Origin: Brevundimonas denitrificans
GTDB taxonomy: Bacteria; Pseudomonadota; Alphaproteobacteria; Caulobacterales; Caulobacteraceae
Length of the DNA: 64,000 nucleotides
Reading direction: 5' to 3'
Assembly: GCF_030160755.1 (NCBI RefSeq)
Contig: NZ_BSOY01000002.1
Coordinates: 1-64,000 of the forward strand
Shown here piece by piece: positions 28,064 through 37,480 of this stretch (positions within the stretch are counted from its first letter, which is position 1; the number at the start of each line of letters is the position of its first letter). The notes beneath the pieces were generated by a model. It was not told the origin of the DNA. It saw only the letters and a program-made list of their open reading frames with translations, and made no database searches. The position numbers and the translations under genes were made by a program.

Positions 28064-28953
28064 GTCATCAACTAAGCGAATTTCAGGGCCTCGCCGGACT
28101 GGACGTGCTGCGCGACGGGCCGTTTGTGCTCACCGGCAAGCTGTCCACGCTCCTTGACGGACTGTGCGTGCCTCTGCGCTCGGCGAAATATCTGGACGAG
28201 GTCAACGCCAACCCGCGGGTCGCCGCCGTCATCACCACGCGCGATATCGCCGCAGGCCTCGACCCCCGGTTTGCGGTGGCGATCGCCGAGAAGCCGGATA
28301 CGGCTCACGCCGAACTGCACGCCCGCCTCGCGGAGAAGCGCGAGGCCGAACTGCGCGCCCGTCCCAACCGGATCGACCCCAGCGCCGTCATCGACCCTTC
28401 CGCCCGGATCGCTGACCATGGCGTGGAGATCGGCGCACGGGTGCGCATCGGCTCTCACGTGTCGATCGCCCCCGGCGTCGTCGTGGAAGATGATTGCGTG
28501 CTCCATCCCGGGGTCAGTCTGGGTGTTCCCGGCTTCAACACCGGAATCATTGGCGGGCGCCAGCGCATCATCCCCCAGCTCGGCGGTGTCCGGCTGCGGC
28601 CGTACGTCGAGTTGCTGGCGAACGTCTGCGTGGCCCGCGCGTTGTTTGGCGGCGAGACCACCCTTGGCGAGGAGACGGTGGTCGACAACCTGGTCTATAT
28701 CGCCCACGACGTTCAGATCGGACGTCGGGTCCAGATCTGCGCCCTGGTCAATATTCTCGGCCGCGTCGAGATTGGGGACGAGGCCTATATCGGACCATCC
28801 TCGGTCATCATCAACGGGGCCCGCATCGGCGAAAAGGCCAAGGTCAGCATCGGCGCCGTCGTGACGCGCGATGTGCCCGCCGGCGCCACGGTCAGCGGCA
28901 ATTTCGCCATCCCCCATGATCGGTTCCTGACCCATCTCCGCTCTGTTCGCTAA
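28060..28953 (+). CDS. Left-handed beta-helix acyltransferase (WbpD/LpxD-like)
   Basis: 297 residues. Residues 1-100 form a mixed domain resembling the LpxD N-terminus; from about 105 hexapeptide repeats begin (IDPSAVIDPSARIADHGVEI) and run to about 285, with a catalytic-type His in VYIAHDVQIG. Such enzymes N-acylate UDP-amino sugars using an acyl or acetyl donor. Here it sits between the 3-dehydrogenase and the aminotransferase that would make a 3-amino group, so acetylation of that amine is the likely job. WbpD itself is only about 190 residues, so the extra N-terminal domain is unusual. Confidence 0.78.
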   Translation: MSHQLSEFQGLAGLDVLRDGPFVLTGKLSTLLDGLCVPLRSAKYLDEVNANPRVAAVITTRDIAAGLDPRFAVAIAEKPDTAHAELHARLAEKREAELRARPNRIDPSAVIDPSARIADHGVEIGARVRIGSHVSIAPGVVVEDDCVLHPGVSLGVPGFNTGIIGGRQRIIPQLGGVRLRPYVELLANVCVARALFGGETTLGEETVVDNLVYIAHDVQIGRRVQICALVNILGRVEIGDEAYIGPSSVIINGARIGEKAKVSIGAVVTRDVPAGATVSGNFAIPHDRFLTHLRSVR

Positions 28954-28965
28954 TCCGGAATTTCC

Positions 28966-30096
28966 ATGCAGTTCATCGACCTGAAGACCCAGTACGCCCT
29001 GCTCAAGCCAGAGATTGACGCGCGCATCCAGGGCGTCCTCGACGCGCAGGCGTTCATCCAGGGCCCGGAGGTCCGGGAGCTTGAGACCGCGCTGGGTGCG
29101 TTCAGCGGCGCGAAACGGGTTGTGACCTGCGCCAATGGCACAGACGCCCTGCAGCTCGCCCTGATGGCGTTGGGCATCGGCGCCGGCGACGCGGTCTTTG
29201 TTCCCAGCTTCACCTATACGGCGACGGCCGAGGTGATCCTGCTCCTGGGCGCCCGCCCTGTGTTCGTGGATTCGGACCCCGACACCTTCAACATCGACTT
29301 CGACAGCGCCGAAGCGGCCATCGAGCGGACGCAGAAGGAAGGCGTGCTGCGCCCCGCCGCCCTGATGACCGTCGATCTGTTCGGACTGCCCGTGGACTAC
29401 GACCGCGCCCGGGACCTGGCCAACAGGCACGGCCTCGCCCTTATCTCCGACGCCGCGCAAGGGTTCGGCGCCAGCTTCAAGGGCCGTCGCGTCGGCTCGG
29501 GCATCGCCGACATCACCACCACGAGCTTTTTCCCCGCCAAGCCCCTGGGTTGCTACGGCGATGGCGGCGCGGTCTTCACCGACGATGACCGGATCGCCGA
29601 CGTGATCCGCTCCATCTGCCTGCACGGCAAGGGCGCTGAGAAGTACGACGTGGTCCGCGTCGGGGTGAACAGCCGCCTCGACACGCTTCAGGCCGCCATT
29701 CTGCTGCCCAAGCTGGCGGCGTTCGGCGATGAACTCGAAAAGCGGCACGCGGTCGCACAGCGTTACACCGAGCGCCTGAAGGGTCACGTCGCCACGCCGC
29801 AGGCCGCCGAGGGCGACGATCGCTTCGCCTGGGCCCAGTACACCGTCAAGGTCGCCGACCGTGATGGTGTCCAGGCTCGCCTCAAGGCCGCGGGCGTCCC
29901 GTCCAACGTCTATTACCCCCGCCCGATGCACCTCCAGTCCGCCTACCTGGAATACGGCGCCGGAGAGGGCTCCCTGCCGGTCGCCGAGCAGTTGTCCCAG
30001 TTGGTCCTCAGCCTGCCCATGCACCCCTATCTGTCAGACGAGGAGGTCGATCAGGTGTCGTCCGCCCTCATCTCCGCCATAACCCCCAACGTTTGA
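28966..30096 (+). CDS. DegT/DnrJ/EryC1/StrS sugar aminotransferase (WbpE-like)
   Basis: 376 residues, usual length. PLP contacts: CANGTDALQLAL (about 55-66), SDAAQGFGASFKG (Asp162), and TSFFPAKPLGCYGDGG with Schiff-base Lys192. PRPMHLQSAY near the end is typical. It transfers an amino group from glutamate to a keto sugar nucleotide. Between a 3-dehydrogenase and a UDP-sugar 6-dehydrogenase the likely product is UDP-2-acetamido-3-amino-2,3-dideoxy-glucuronate. Twelve bases separate it from the acyltransferase. Confidence 0.9.
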   Translation: MQFIDLKTQYALLKPEIDARIQGVLDAQAFIQGPEVRELETALGAFSGAKRVVTCANGTDALQLALMALGIGAGDAVFVPSFTYTATAEVILLLGARPVFVDSDPDTFNIDFDSAEAAIERTQKEGVLRPAALMTVDLFGLPVDYDRARDLANRHGLALISDAAQGFGASFKGRRVGSGIADITTTSFFPAKPLGCYGDGGAVFTDDDRIADVIRSICLHGKGAEKYDVVRVGVNSRLDTLQAAILLPKLAAFGDELEKRHAVAQRYTERLKGHVATPQAAEGDDRFAWAQYTVKVADRDGVQARLKAAGVPSNVYYPRPMHLQSAYLEYGAGEGSLPVAEQLSQLVLSLPMHPYLSDEEVDQVSSALISAITPNV

Positions 30097-30105
30097 GCAT
30101 CAGCC

Positions 30106-31446
30106 GTGAACGAACATTCGACGTCGCAGTCCCCCGCACCGGCCGTAGCCAAATTCATGGACCTGGTGGAGCAGCGCAAGGCGCGCATCGGCATCCTCGG
30201 CCTGGGCTATGTGGGCATTCCCCTGGCGCTGCGCTTTCATGAGGTCGGCTATCCCGTCCTCGGCTTCGATATCGACGACCAGCGCATTGCGGACCTGAAC
30301 GCCGGCGAGAGTCCGATCAAGCACATCCCCTCCAAAGACATTGCTGCGATGGCGGCAGGCGGCTTTGAGGCGACGTCCGACTTCTCGCGCATCGGCGAGG
30401 TCGAGGCCATCATCATCTGTGTCCCGACCCCGCTGAGCCGGCACCGCGAGCCGGACCTCTCCTACATTGTCGAGACCATGAAGGCGATCACGCCGCATCT
30501 GCGCGCGGGCCAGATGCTGTCGCTGGAAAGCACGACCTGGCCGGGCACCACCGAGGAAGTCCTGCGTCCCTTCATCGATGGACGAGGGTTCACGATCGGC
30601 GACGATTTCTTCCTCGTCTATTCGCCCGAGCGGGAAGACCCCGGCAACCCGAATTTCAGCACCCATTCCATCCCGAAAGTCGTCGGCGGCTCCACGGCCG
30701 CCTGCCGACAAGTCGGAGAACGCCTCTACAGCGTGGCTGTGGACAAGATTGTGCCGGTCTCCTCGACCCAGGCGGCCGAACTGACCAAGCTGCTCGAGAA
30801 CATCCACCGCGCAGTCAACATCGGCCTGGTCAACGAGATGAAGATCATCGCTGACAAGATGGATATCGACATCTTCGAGGTGATCGACGCCGCCAAGACC
30901 AAGCCGTTCGGCTTCACCGCCTACTACCCGGGGCCGGGCCTCGGCGGGCACTGCATCCCGATCGACCCCTTCTACCTGACCTGGAAGGCCAAGGAATACG
31001 GCGTGTCGACCCACTTCATCGAGTTGGCCGGCGAGATCAACCGCGACATGCCTCAATGGGTGGTGGCGAAGATCGCCGACGCGCTGAATGATCGTCAGAA
31101 ATCGCTGAAGGGGAGCCGCATCCTCGCTCTGGGGATCGCCTACAAGCGGGACGTCGATGATATGCGGGAATCGCCTTCCGTGCTGGTCATGGAGCTGCTG
31201 CGCGACCGCGGAGCGATTGTGGAATATTCTGATCCCAACGTGCCGATCTTTCCCAGGATGCGTGAGCACAAATTTGAACTCTCCTCCATAGATCCCACGC
31301 CGGAAGTGCTGGAATCCTATGATGCCGCCATACTTCTAACGGACCACTCGGACTTCGACTACGCCACAATTCTGAAGCATTCGAACCTTGTGGTCGATAC
31401 GCGCGGAAAATACCGAGAAGAACATCCAAACGTCATCAAAGCGTGA
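30106..31446 (+). CDS. wbpA: UDP-N-acetylglucosamine 6-dehydrogenase (WbpA/TviB-like)
   Basis: 446 residues, three-domain nucleotide-sugar dehydrogenase. [13 protein letters not shown] (29-41) binds [27 protein letters not shown] and [17 protein letters not shown] follow; the catalytic Cys283 is in [16 protein letters not shown]. It oxidises C6 of UDP-GlcNAc (or its epimer) to the uronic acid and supplies the substrate for the three upstream enzymes. GTG start nine bases after the aminotransferase stop. Confidence 0.9.
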   Translation: MNEHSTSQSPAPAVAKFMDLVEQRKARIGILGLGYVGIPLALRFHEVGYPVLGFDIDDQRIADLNAGESPIKHIPSKDIAAMAAGGFEATSDFSRIGEVEAIIICVPTPLSRHREPDLSYIVETMKAITPHLRAGQMLSLESTTWPGTTEEVLRPFIDGRGFTIGDDFFLVYSPEREDPGNPNFSTHSIPKVVGGSTAACRQVGERLYSVAVDKIVPVSSTQAAELTKLLENIHRAVNIGLVNEMKIIADKMDIDIFEVIDAAKTKPFGFTAYYPGPGLGGHCIPIDPFYLTWKAKEYGVSTHFIELAGEINRDMPQWVVAKIADALNDRQKSLKGSRILALGIAYKRDVDDMRESPSVLVMELLRDRGAIVEYSDPNVPIFPRMREHKFELSSIDPTPEVLESYDAAILLTDHSDFDYATILKHSNLVVDTRGKYREEHPNVIKA

Positions 31447-31465
31447 AACTGGAGGATAACTGAAT

Positions 31466-32185
31466 ATGGGCGCTTTTCCCGAGTACGCGAAATTCATTTC
31501 CGAGATCGCGGAAGCGGGATACCGGTTCGCTACGATGTCTGCTGGTGCCCCCTCTCCGGAGACGACTATCTATTTGCGACATGATATCGATTTCGACACG
31601 GAGTACGCGCTCCGCATGGCCAAGATTGAAGCGCAAATGGGAGTGGCGGCAACATACTACTTCATGTTGTCCAGCGACTCCTATAACCCCCTGTCGTCCT
31701 ACAACTCACACAGGATACGTGAAATTGCAGCCTTGGGACACAAGATAAGCCTACACTTCGATCCAGTGATCTATGACGACATGGAGCAGGGGTTGTTAAG
31801 AGAGGTTGCCGTCTTCCGGGACGCGTTTGGTGTACCGGTTGATATCATTAGTATACATCGACCGAACGAGGCCATCTTGTCTCATGAGGGCGAGATAGCG
31901 GGTATCGCTCACACCTATCAAAGTCGATATTCAAAAGATGTCTTCTATTGCTCCGACTCCCAAGGAAGATGGCGATTTGGCAGTCCGCTTGACAGCCAAG
32001 CGTTCGCGAACAGAACCACGATTCACCTCCTGACCCATCCGATCTGGTGGGTTCGAGGAGAGGCGGAATCCCAGGCGCAGCTCGACGGATATGTGAGTGA
32101 TCGGATTGAAAGATTCCTCACTCACATCGAGGCCAACTGCAGATCATTCAGCAAGGCCCTCTCCGTTCACAACGTGGCCTATTGA
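31466..32185 (+). CDS. Polysaccharide-deacetylase-like (NodB-type) protein
   Basis: 239 residues. YLRHDIDFDTEYAL has the Asp pair of the NodB metal site; GHKISLHFDPVIYDD supplies a His and an Asp, and IHRPNEAILSHEG the distal part. It lacks a signal peptide, so it should act in the cytoplasm on a sugar nucleotide or lipid-linked glycan, as seen for WbmS-type proteins in O-antigen loci. Its exact substrate is unknown. GGAGG lies 13 bases before the ATG. AT content begins to rise inside this gene. Confidence 0.72.
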   Translation: MGAFPEYAKFISEIAEAGYRFATMSAGAPSPETTIYLRHDIDFDTEYALRMAKIEAQMGVAATYYFMLSSDSYNPLSSYNSHRIREIAALGHKISLHFDPVIYDDMEQGLLREVAVFRDAFGVPVDIISIHRPNEAILSHEGEIAGIAHTYQSRYSKDVFYCSDSQGRWRFGSPLDSQAFANRTTIHLLTHPIWWVRGEAESQAQLDGYVSDRIERFLTHIEANCRSFSKALSVHNVAY

Positions 32186-32336
32186 TGAGGCGGTATTTTC
32201 CGTCGACGAACGATGTGGTTGATCCAGGGTGTAAAACTCTGTCCTCTAGACTTGACCATAATTCGGCCCAGGCGCCGTTCGGGATTGAGATAGCGCGGCA
32301 CCCGACCGGTTCCGGGTGCCAACGAGGATGCCAGAA

Positions 32337-33578
32337 ATGAAGATCGACCAATATTATGGAAATGGACGATCAAACGGCGGTTTTTCACTATACGGTATCT
32401 TGTCTGTTGTCTTCGTATTTGTTCTTCTAATTCAGCTCTGTCGCTCCATGGCTATCGACACGTTCGGCCTGACTGGCACACGTCTTGATCTGGCCGGATT
32501 TGCAATTTGCCATGCCATCGGGGCCGCGCTGATCGCGCGTGCCGTTATAAGCAGGAGGTTAATGGCCGATGTACTCCTGCTTTGCGTGCTTTTGATATCC
32601 TATATCGCAACTGTCGTCGCGAACACGGCGATCGATACTTCCCTTCTAGCCATGTTTCTCTCCCGATACGGAATTCTGAACTGGCTGCTTCTTGGCGTCG
32701 GGACAGCCGCTGCCGCAAGTTACATTCACTTGCCCATAGCTTCTCCTCAGGCGCGACTACAAAAACGCTTGTTCTTATCAATCACCGTGATCGTCGGGAT
32801 AATCCTAACGCTTTTTTCCGCGACCTACTTAAGTTATCCGGTATTTAGCCTGTCTTACCAATCTGTCGCTAATAATCTTATTCTGATATTGCTGATATTG
32901 ATGATATTTACCCAAGTAATATGGGGAGGTAAAGTCCCCATTCCCGTCGTGGTTGGGCTGCTGGTCATAGGCACTTTGGCTGTCACGGCGGTTGCCCGGA
33001 TGCAGTCGACATCAATTGTCGGGTTCTGGATGGTCGGTCTGCTCGTTTATTTTTGGGCGGCTTTGTCGAAATTGACATTAAAATACAAGATAATTGCCTT
33101 TGCATCTTTGTCTTTTGTTGCCATTATTTATCTTAAAAGCGACCTGTTCACGCAGACCCTCGAAAGTACCCGCTTTGCTGTTCTTCTTGGCGGTGGTGGA
33201 CTTTCGTCGCTCGACGGACGGCTGGAGTTGATGAGCGACTTCGGCAGACAATTTGCCGTGGGGCCGGTCTTCGGTCACTTTTCCGCTGAGGTGATGGCCG
33301 GTTCAGGGATAGGAAATTACCCGCACAGCCTGCTGTCGTTCCTCACGCACACGGGGTTGGTGGGCACGGCCCTTTTGTGCGTCGTGCTGTTCCTGTCCTA
33401 CTCGCGCAGGTTTCCGGTGCGCCGTCTGAGCCAGCCCGACGTTCAGCAGTTGATGTTCATGAGCGCCATCTTGGCCCTCGGAACAGCGTACACATTCATG
33501 ACCTGGTCGGTTTTCTGGTTCATGTTGGGATTCATGTGCAAGATGCCCATACCCAAGGCGGCGGGAGAGGCCAGATGA
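32337..33578 (+). CDS. wzy: O-antigen polymerase-like membrane protein (Wzy)
   Basis: About 413 residues with some 10-11 hydrophobic segments and a large polar loop before helix 10 (LGGGGLSSLDGRLELMSDF), a common Wzy layout. The following GSGIGNYPHSLLSFLTHTGLVG with its His is the usual loop motif of this superfamily. Wzy joins repeat units in the periplasm. I chose ATG 32337, which has GAGG nine bases upstream; in-frame GTG 32316 and ATG 32328 are alternatives. AT-rich codons mark it as different from neighbours, typical of exchanged O-antigen genes. Stop overlaps the hisH-like start. Confidence 0.78.
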   Translation: MKIDQYYGNGRSNGGFSLYGILSVVFVFVLLIQLCRSMAIDTFGLTGTRLDLAGFAICHAIGAALIARAVISRRLMADVLLLCVLLISYIATVVANTAIDTSLLAMFLSRYGILNWLLLGVGTAAAASYIHLPIASPQARLQKRLFLSITVIVGIILTLFSATYLSYPVFSLSYQSVANNLILILLILMIFTQVIWGGKVPIPVVVGLLVIGTLAVTAVARMQSTSIVGFWMVGLLVYFWAALSKLTLKYKIIAFASLSFVAIIYLKSDLFTQTLESTRFAVLLGGGGLSSLDGRLELMSDFGRQFAVGPVFGHFSAEVMAGSGIGNYPHSLLSFLTHTGLVGTALLCVVLFLSYSRRFPVRRLSQPDVQQLMFMSAILALGTAYTFMTWSVFWFMLGFMCKMPIPKAAGEAR

Positions 33579-34195
33579 TCGTCATCGTCGACTACGGGAT
33601 CGGGAATCTCGGCTCCATCAAGAACATGTTGCGCAAGATCGGCGCGCCGGCGACGATCAGTTCAGACCCCGACGCGATAAGGTCTGCGGCCAAGCTGATC
33701 CTGCCGGGCGTCGGCGCCTTCGACACAGGCGCGCGGCAACTCCGGGAGTCAGGGCTTGTCGATCTCTTACAGGAGCGCGCACTGGAGGATCGCGTACCAG
33801 TCTTGGGCATTTGCCTAGGCGCCCAGTTAATGACGAGATCCAGCGAAGAGGGAGTGGAATCGGGCCTTGGCTGGTTCGAGGCGGAAACGTGCAGGATGAC
33901 GTTCAATGATATTCCCGGAAAATGGCCACTGCCCAATATGGGCTGGCGGGAGGTGCAGTGCCGGGAAGGCTATCCTCTGATGCAGGGCTACGAAGCCTCG
34001 CCGCGATTCTATTTCGTTCACTCCTATTACATGAAGCCTGACAAGCCCGAGTTGGCCTCGGTGACATCGACCTATGGCTTCGACTTCGCCTGCGGGTTGA
34101 GCCGGGATAACCTTCACTGCGTTCAGTTTCATCCCGAGAAAAGCCATAGCTTCGGGATGCGCTTCCTCAGGAATTTCTCGGAGCTTCCTGCCTAA
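33575..34195 (+). CDS. HisH-like glutamine amidotransferase for sugar amidation
   Basis: 206 residues, class-I glutaminase. Cys80 in LGICLGAQLM is the nucleophile and QFHPEKSH gives the His and Glu. It resembles histidine-pathway HisH, but no other his genes are here; it overlaps a HisF-like gene and a WbpG-type synthetase follows. In Pseudomonas B-band O-antigen loci the same trio puts an amidine on a sugar. It would release ammonia from glutamine for that step. ATG overlaps the wzy stop by four bases. Confidence 0.88.
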   Translation: MIVIVDYGIGNLGSIKNMLRKIGAPATISSDPDAIRSAAKLILPGVGAFDTGARQLRESGLVDLLQERALEDRVPVLGICLGAQLMTRSSEEGVESGLGWFEAETCRMTFNDIPGKWPLPNMGWREVQCREGYPLMQGYEASPRFYFVHSYYMKPDKPELASVTSTYGFDFACGLSRDNLHCVQFHPEKSHSFGMRFLRNFSELPA

Positions 34196-34947
34196 TGCGC
34201 TCCCGCATCATACCGGTTCTGCTTCTTAAGAACGCTGGCCTCTACAAGACCCGCAAGTTCCGCGACGACGTGTACATCGGCGATCCAATCAACGCGGTCC
34301 GCATCTTCAATGAGAAGGAAGTCGATGAACTGGCCTTCCTCAGCATCGAGGCGGCGCGGTCTGGTGGCGATCCCGACCTCGAGACTCTCAAGAACATCGC
34401 AGGCGAGTGTTTCATGCCCCTTGCTTATGGCGGCGGGATCAAGTCGAGCGAGATGGTTCGGGAAATCCTGGCGATCGGGATCGAGAAGATCATCATCAAC
34501 TCGGCGGGCTGGACCGACCCTGCCCTCATTCCCCACCTCACCGAACATTTCGGCAGTTCCACCATTGTCGGCTCCATCGACGTCAAGCGTAGCTGGACCG
34601 GCCGGGAACAGGTCATGATCCATGGCGGGCAGGAAAAGGTCGCGAGTTCGCCTGAAGACTGGGCGCGTGAGCTTGAACGCCGTGGAGTCGGCGAAATCAT
34701 GATCAACGCCATCGACCGCGACGGGGAAATGATCGGGTATGACCTCGATCTCGTGCGCCGTATAGCCGCCGCCGTATCCGTTCCCGTGATCGCCGCGGGA
34801 GGGGCGTCCTCCATAGACGACCTGAAGTCTGCGGTCATCGACGCCGGCGCATCCGCCGCCGCCGCCGGAGCGCTGTTCGTGTTCCAGGGCAAGCACCGCG
34901 CTGTGCTTATTACCTACCCATCGTCGGCCGAACGTGACGGATTCTGA
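34195..34947 (+). CDS. HisF-like synthase subunit for sugar amidation, altered active site
   Basis: 250-residue TIM barrel. True HisF begins with a CLDVKDG motif whose Asp is catalytic; here the same place reads IIPVLLLKNAGLYKT, so that Asp is gone. The second acid is kept in VGSIDVKRSW. YVGDPIN-type (YIGDPINAVRIFNEKEVDEL) and LAYGGGI are typical of HisF partners of WbpG/PseA enzymes. It probably channels ammonia from the HisH-like glutaminase to the synthetase and no longer makes imidazole. Start overlaps the hisH-like stop (TAATG). Confidence 0.85.
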   Translation: MRSRIIPVLLLKNAGLYKTRKFRDDVYIGDPINAVRIFNEKEVDELAFLSIEAARSGGDPDLETLKNIAGECFMPLAYGGGIKSSEMVREILAIGIEKIIINSAGWTDPALIPHLTEHFGSSTIVGSIDVKRSWTGREQVMIHGGQEKVASSPEDWARELERRGVGEIMINAIDRDGEMIGYDLDLVRRIAAAVSVPVIAAGGASSIDDLKSAVIDAGASAAAAGALFVFQGKHRAVLITYPSSAERDGF

Positions 34948-34956
34948 CGGGTACCC

Positions 34957-36258
34957 ATGACCTTCGTCCGAAATCTGCTGTCGGCCTTCAACCTTGGGCA
35001 TGCCTCATTTGTCGGCAGTTCGGCATTGGTTCAACTCCTTCCGCTCCTGAGCGCTCCGATCATAGCAAGGCTCTATACGCCAGCGGAATTCGGCATTTAT
35101 GCCGTGTTTTTTGCGCTCTCGTCCATCCTGGCGGGAATCTCGGCCTTAGCGCTGACGAACGCTGCCCTGCTGGAAGTCGAGGAAGTAGATGCTGCCCACG
35201 CCACGCTGCTCGCGATGACTGTCACCATCATCTTCTGTGCGGTGCTCATCGGCTTGGTATTTGGCGTTCCGCACGTGGCGATGGCGGCGATGTTCGGCGA
35301 GGCGGTCCTCCCCTACCTGCCTTGGCTGCCGCTGACCGCGCTGCTCTCGGGCATCTTCACCTGTCTCTACACTTGGGCGATCCGGTCCAAGCAGTTCCAC
35401 CTACTGGCGCGAAACAGGATTGTGCTGGGGGTATCGACCGCGGGACTCCAGATCGGCATTGGCGTCATGAATCCCGGCGCCATTGGTTTCATCCTCGCCA
35501 ACCTCTGCGGATACGGACTCGCCGTGATGCTGCTCGTGGCTCCATTCCTTGGGGACCTGAAGCGGTTAAGACCGGAATTTGGCCTCCGCTCAGGTTTGTA
35601 CCGCTTCAAAAAGCACCGGACCCTGCCGCTCTGGACCGTGCCGGCCAATCTGGTGAATAGCGTCTGCGGATTTCTGCCCGAACTGATCATCGGGCGGCTG
35701 TTCGGGGTCGCGCAACTCGGTCAGTTTTCACTGGCCAGTCGAATGGTGAACTTCCCCCTCACCTTCATCGCCACCAGCGCTCAGGACATATTCCGTCAAC
35801 AAGCGGCTCAAGAGTTCAACGAACACGGTCATTGCCGTCAAACATTCAATCGGTTCTTCCTTTTGATGGGGGTAGCGGCGGTCGCGTTTCTGGTTCCGAT
35901 CATTCTGATCGTTCCCTATGTGTTTCCGATCATATTTGGCAGCCAATGGAACCAGTCAGGCGCGTTGATACAGGCCATCGGGTTATTGCTGATCGTCAGA
36001 TTTGTTTCTTCGCCGCTGAGCTATGTCTGGATCATCCGCGGCCATCAGAAACTCGATTTCCTTTGGCAGACAGGCCTGATGGCGATCAGTCTGACAACGT
36101 TCCTGGTTCCGCCTTTGCTCAAACCCGGCGTTTCGTTATACGAAGTGCTGTGGGCCTACAGCATTGGCGTCGGGGCGTGGTACGTCTTCTGTCTGCTGGT
36201 GTCTCGCCAATTCGCCTACAGTCAAATCGACGCCTCCCGCGTCACAGCCCCGGGTTGA
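34957..36258 (+). CDS. wzx: Oligosaccharide flippase (Wzx, MOP superfamily)
   Basis: 433 residues and about 12 hydrophobic helices. SSALVQLLPLLSAPIIARLYTPAEFGIYAV-type start (seen at 25-50; key segment PIIARLYTPAEFG) is the mark of polysaccharide flippases, with the second-half motif FGVAQLGQFSLASRMVN. It moves undecaprenyl-linked repeat units to the periplasm for the Wzy-like protein two genes upstream. Nine bases after the hisF-like gene. Confidence 0.88.
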   Translation: MTFVRNLLSAFNLGHASFVGSSALVQLLPLLSAPIIARLYTPAEFGIYAVFFALSSILAGISALALTNAALLEVEEVDAAHATLLAMTVTIIFCAVLIGLVFGVPHVAMAAMFGEAVLPYLPWLPLTALLSGIFTCLYTWAIRSKQFHLLARNRIVLGVSTAGLQIGIGVMNPGAIGFILANLCGYGLAVMLLVAPFLGDLKRLRPEFGLRSGLYRFKKHRTLPLWTVPANLVNSVCGFLPELIIGRLFGVAQLGQFSLASRMVNFPLTFIATSAQDIFRQQAAQEFNEHGHCRQTFNRFFLLMGVAAVAFLVPIILIVPYVFPIIFGSQWNQSGALIQAIGLLLIVRFVSSPLSYVWIIRGHQKLDFLWQTGLMAISLTTFLVPPLLKPGVSLYEVLWAYSIGVGAWYVFCLLVSRQFAYSQIDASRVTAPG

Positions 36259-36304
36259 CAGCGCCCCTCGTCGCCTGATTTTCCGAACCGCATGAAGTCA
36301 ATCC

Positions 36305-37480
36305 ATGAGCCATTTCAATAATCCGTTTACGGACATTCTGCACCAGCACCCCTATCGGGAGTGCCACCGATGCCTGATGGACACGTCAGATCCGAAGATC
36401 ACCTTCGACGATGAGGGCGTGTGCAACCATTGCCGGGATTACGACGTCTATATGGCGCGGGCAGGAGATCCCTCCCAGCGACAGGCCAAGCTGGATGCAA
36501 TGGTCGCTCACCTGAAGCGACAGGGCAAAGGCAAACCTTACGACTGCATCATGGGCCTCTCGGGCGGCGTGGACAGCTCTTATCTCGCCTGGCTGGCTGT
36601 CAAGAAGCTGGGTCTTCGGCCACTCGTCGTGCACGTGGACGCCGGCTGGAACTCCGAACTCGCAGTCAACAATATTCAGAACATCGTCCAGCGGCTCGGG
36701 CTCGACCTGCATACGCTTGTGATCGACTGGGAGGAAATCCGGGACCTGCAGCGGGCCTTCTTCCTATCCGGCATCGCGAACCTTGATGTGCCCCAAGACC
36801 ATGCCTACATCGCGTCGCTAATGCAGGAAGCGCGGAAGTACGGTATTCGCGACATCCTGAACGGCGGCAATATGCAGACCGAGTCCATTTTGCCGAGCGC
36901 ATGGGGCTACGACGCGTCGGACCCCGTTTCTATCAAAGGAATACACGCGCGTTTCGGGACCGTGCGGTTGAAGCGCTATCCGATGCAGACGAACTGGGAC
37001 CGTCTAGTCGTGAATCCGTTCATTCGGCGCATGCGCACCCATCGCCCGCTGGAGTACATCGACTACAACAAGGACGCGGCTAAGGAACTGCTGAAGAGTG
37101 AACTGGGCTGGCGCGACTACGGCGGCAAGCACTACGAGTCCATATTCACCAAGTTCTTTCAGGCTCACTATCTTCCGACCAAGTTCGGCTACGATAAGAG
37201 ATTGGCTCACCTGTCGAGCTTGATCGTGTCCGGACAGATGACCAAGCAGGAGGCGCGAGCAGAAATGCAGAACCCCCTGTACGACCCGGTCGAGCTCGAG
37301 GAGGACCGGAGTTATTGGGTCAAGAAGCTTGGCTTGAGCAGGAAGGACTACGACAAGGTGATGGCGGAACGGCCGTCCCTGTACACCGATTTTCCGAATA
37401 GCGAGAGCCTGTACAACCGTATTCGCGCTGTTGCGCGCCTGGTGGCCAAGGCGTACCGAAAAATCAAGCCTCGCTCATGA
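36305..37480 (+). CDS. wbpG: N-acetyl sugar amidotransferase, WbpG family, copy 1
   Basis: 391 residues. An N-terminal zinc site is complete: CHRC (20-23) and CNHC (40-43). The ATP pyrophosphatase P-loop LSGGVDSS is at about 85-92, then HVDAGWNSELAVNNI, NGGNMQTESI and KYRDY-like WRDYGGKHYES. The family activates an acetamido group with ATP and replaces its oxygen with ammonia, giving an acetamidino sugar; ammonia comes from HisH/HisF. It overlaps the next glycosyltransferase gene by ATGA. A 46-base gap separates it from wzx. Confidence 0.88.
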   Translation: MSHFNNPFTDILHQHPYRECHRCLMDTSDPKITFDDEGVCNHCRDYDVYMARAGDPSQRQAKLDAMVAHLKRQGKGKPYDCIMGLSGGVDSSYLAWLAVKKLGLRPLVVHVDAGWNSELAVNNIQNIVQRLGLDLHTLVIDWEEIRDLQRAFFLSGIANLDVPQDHAYIASLMQEARKYGIRDILNGGNMQTESILPSAWGYDASDPVSIKGIHARFGTVRLKRYPMQTNWDRLVVNPFIRRMRTHRPLEYIDYNKDAAKELLKSELGWRDYGGKHYESIFTKFFQAHYLPTKFGYDKRLAHLSSLIVSGQMTKQEARAEMQNPLYDPVELEEDRSYWVKKLGLSRKDYDKVMAERPSLYTDFPNSESLYNRIRAVARLVAKAYRKIKPRS

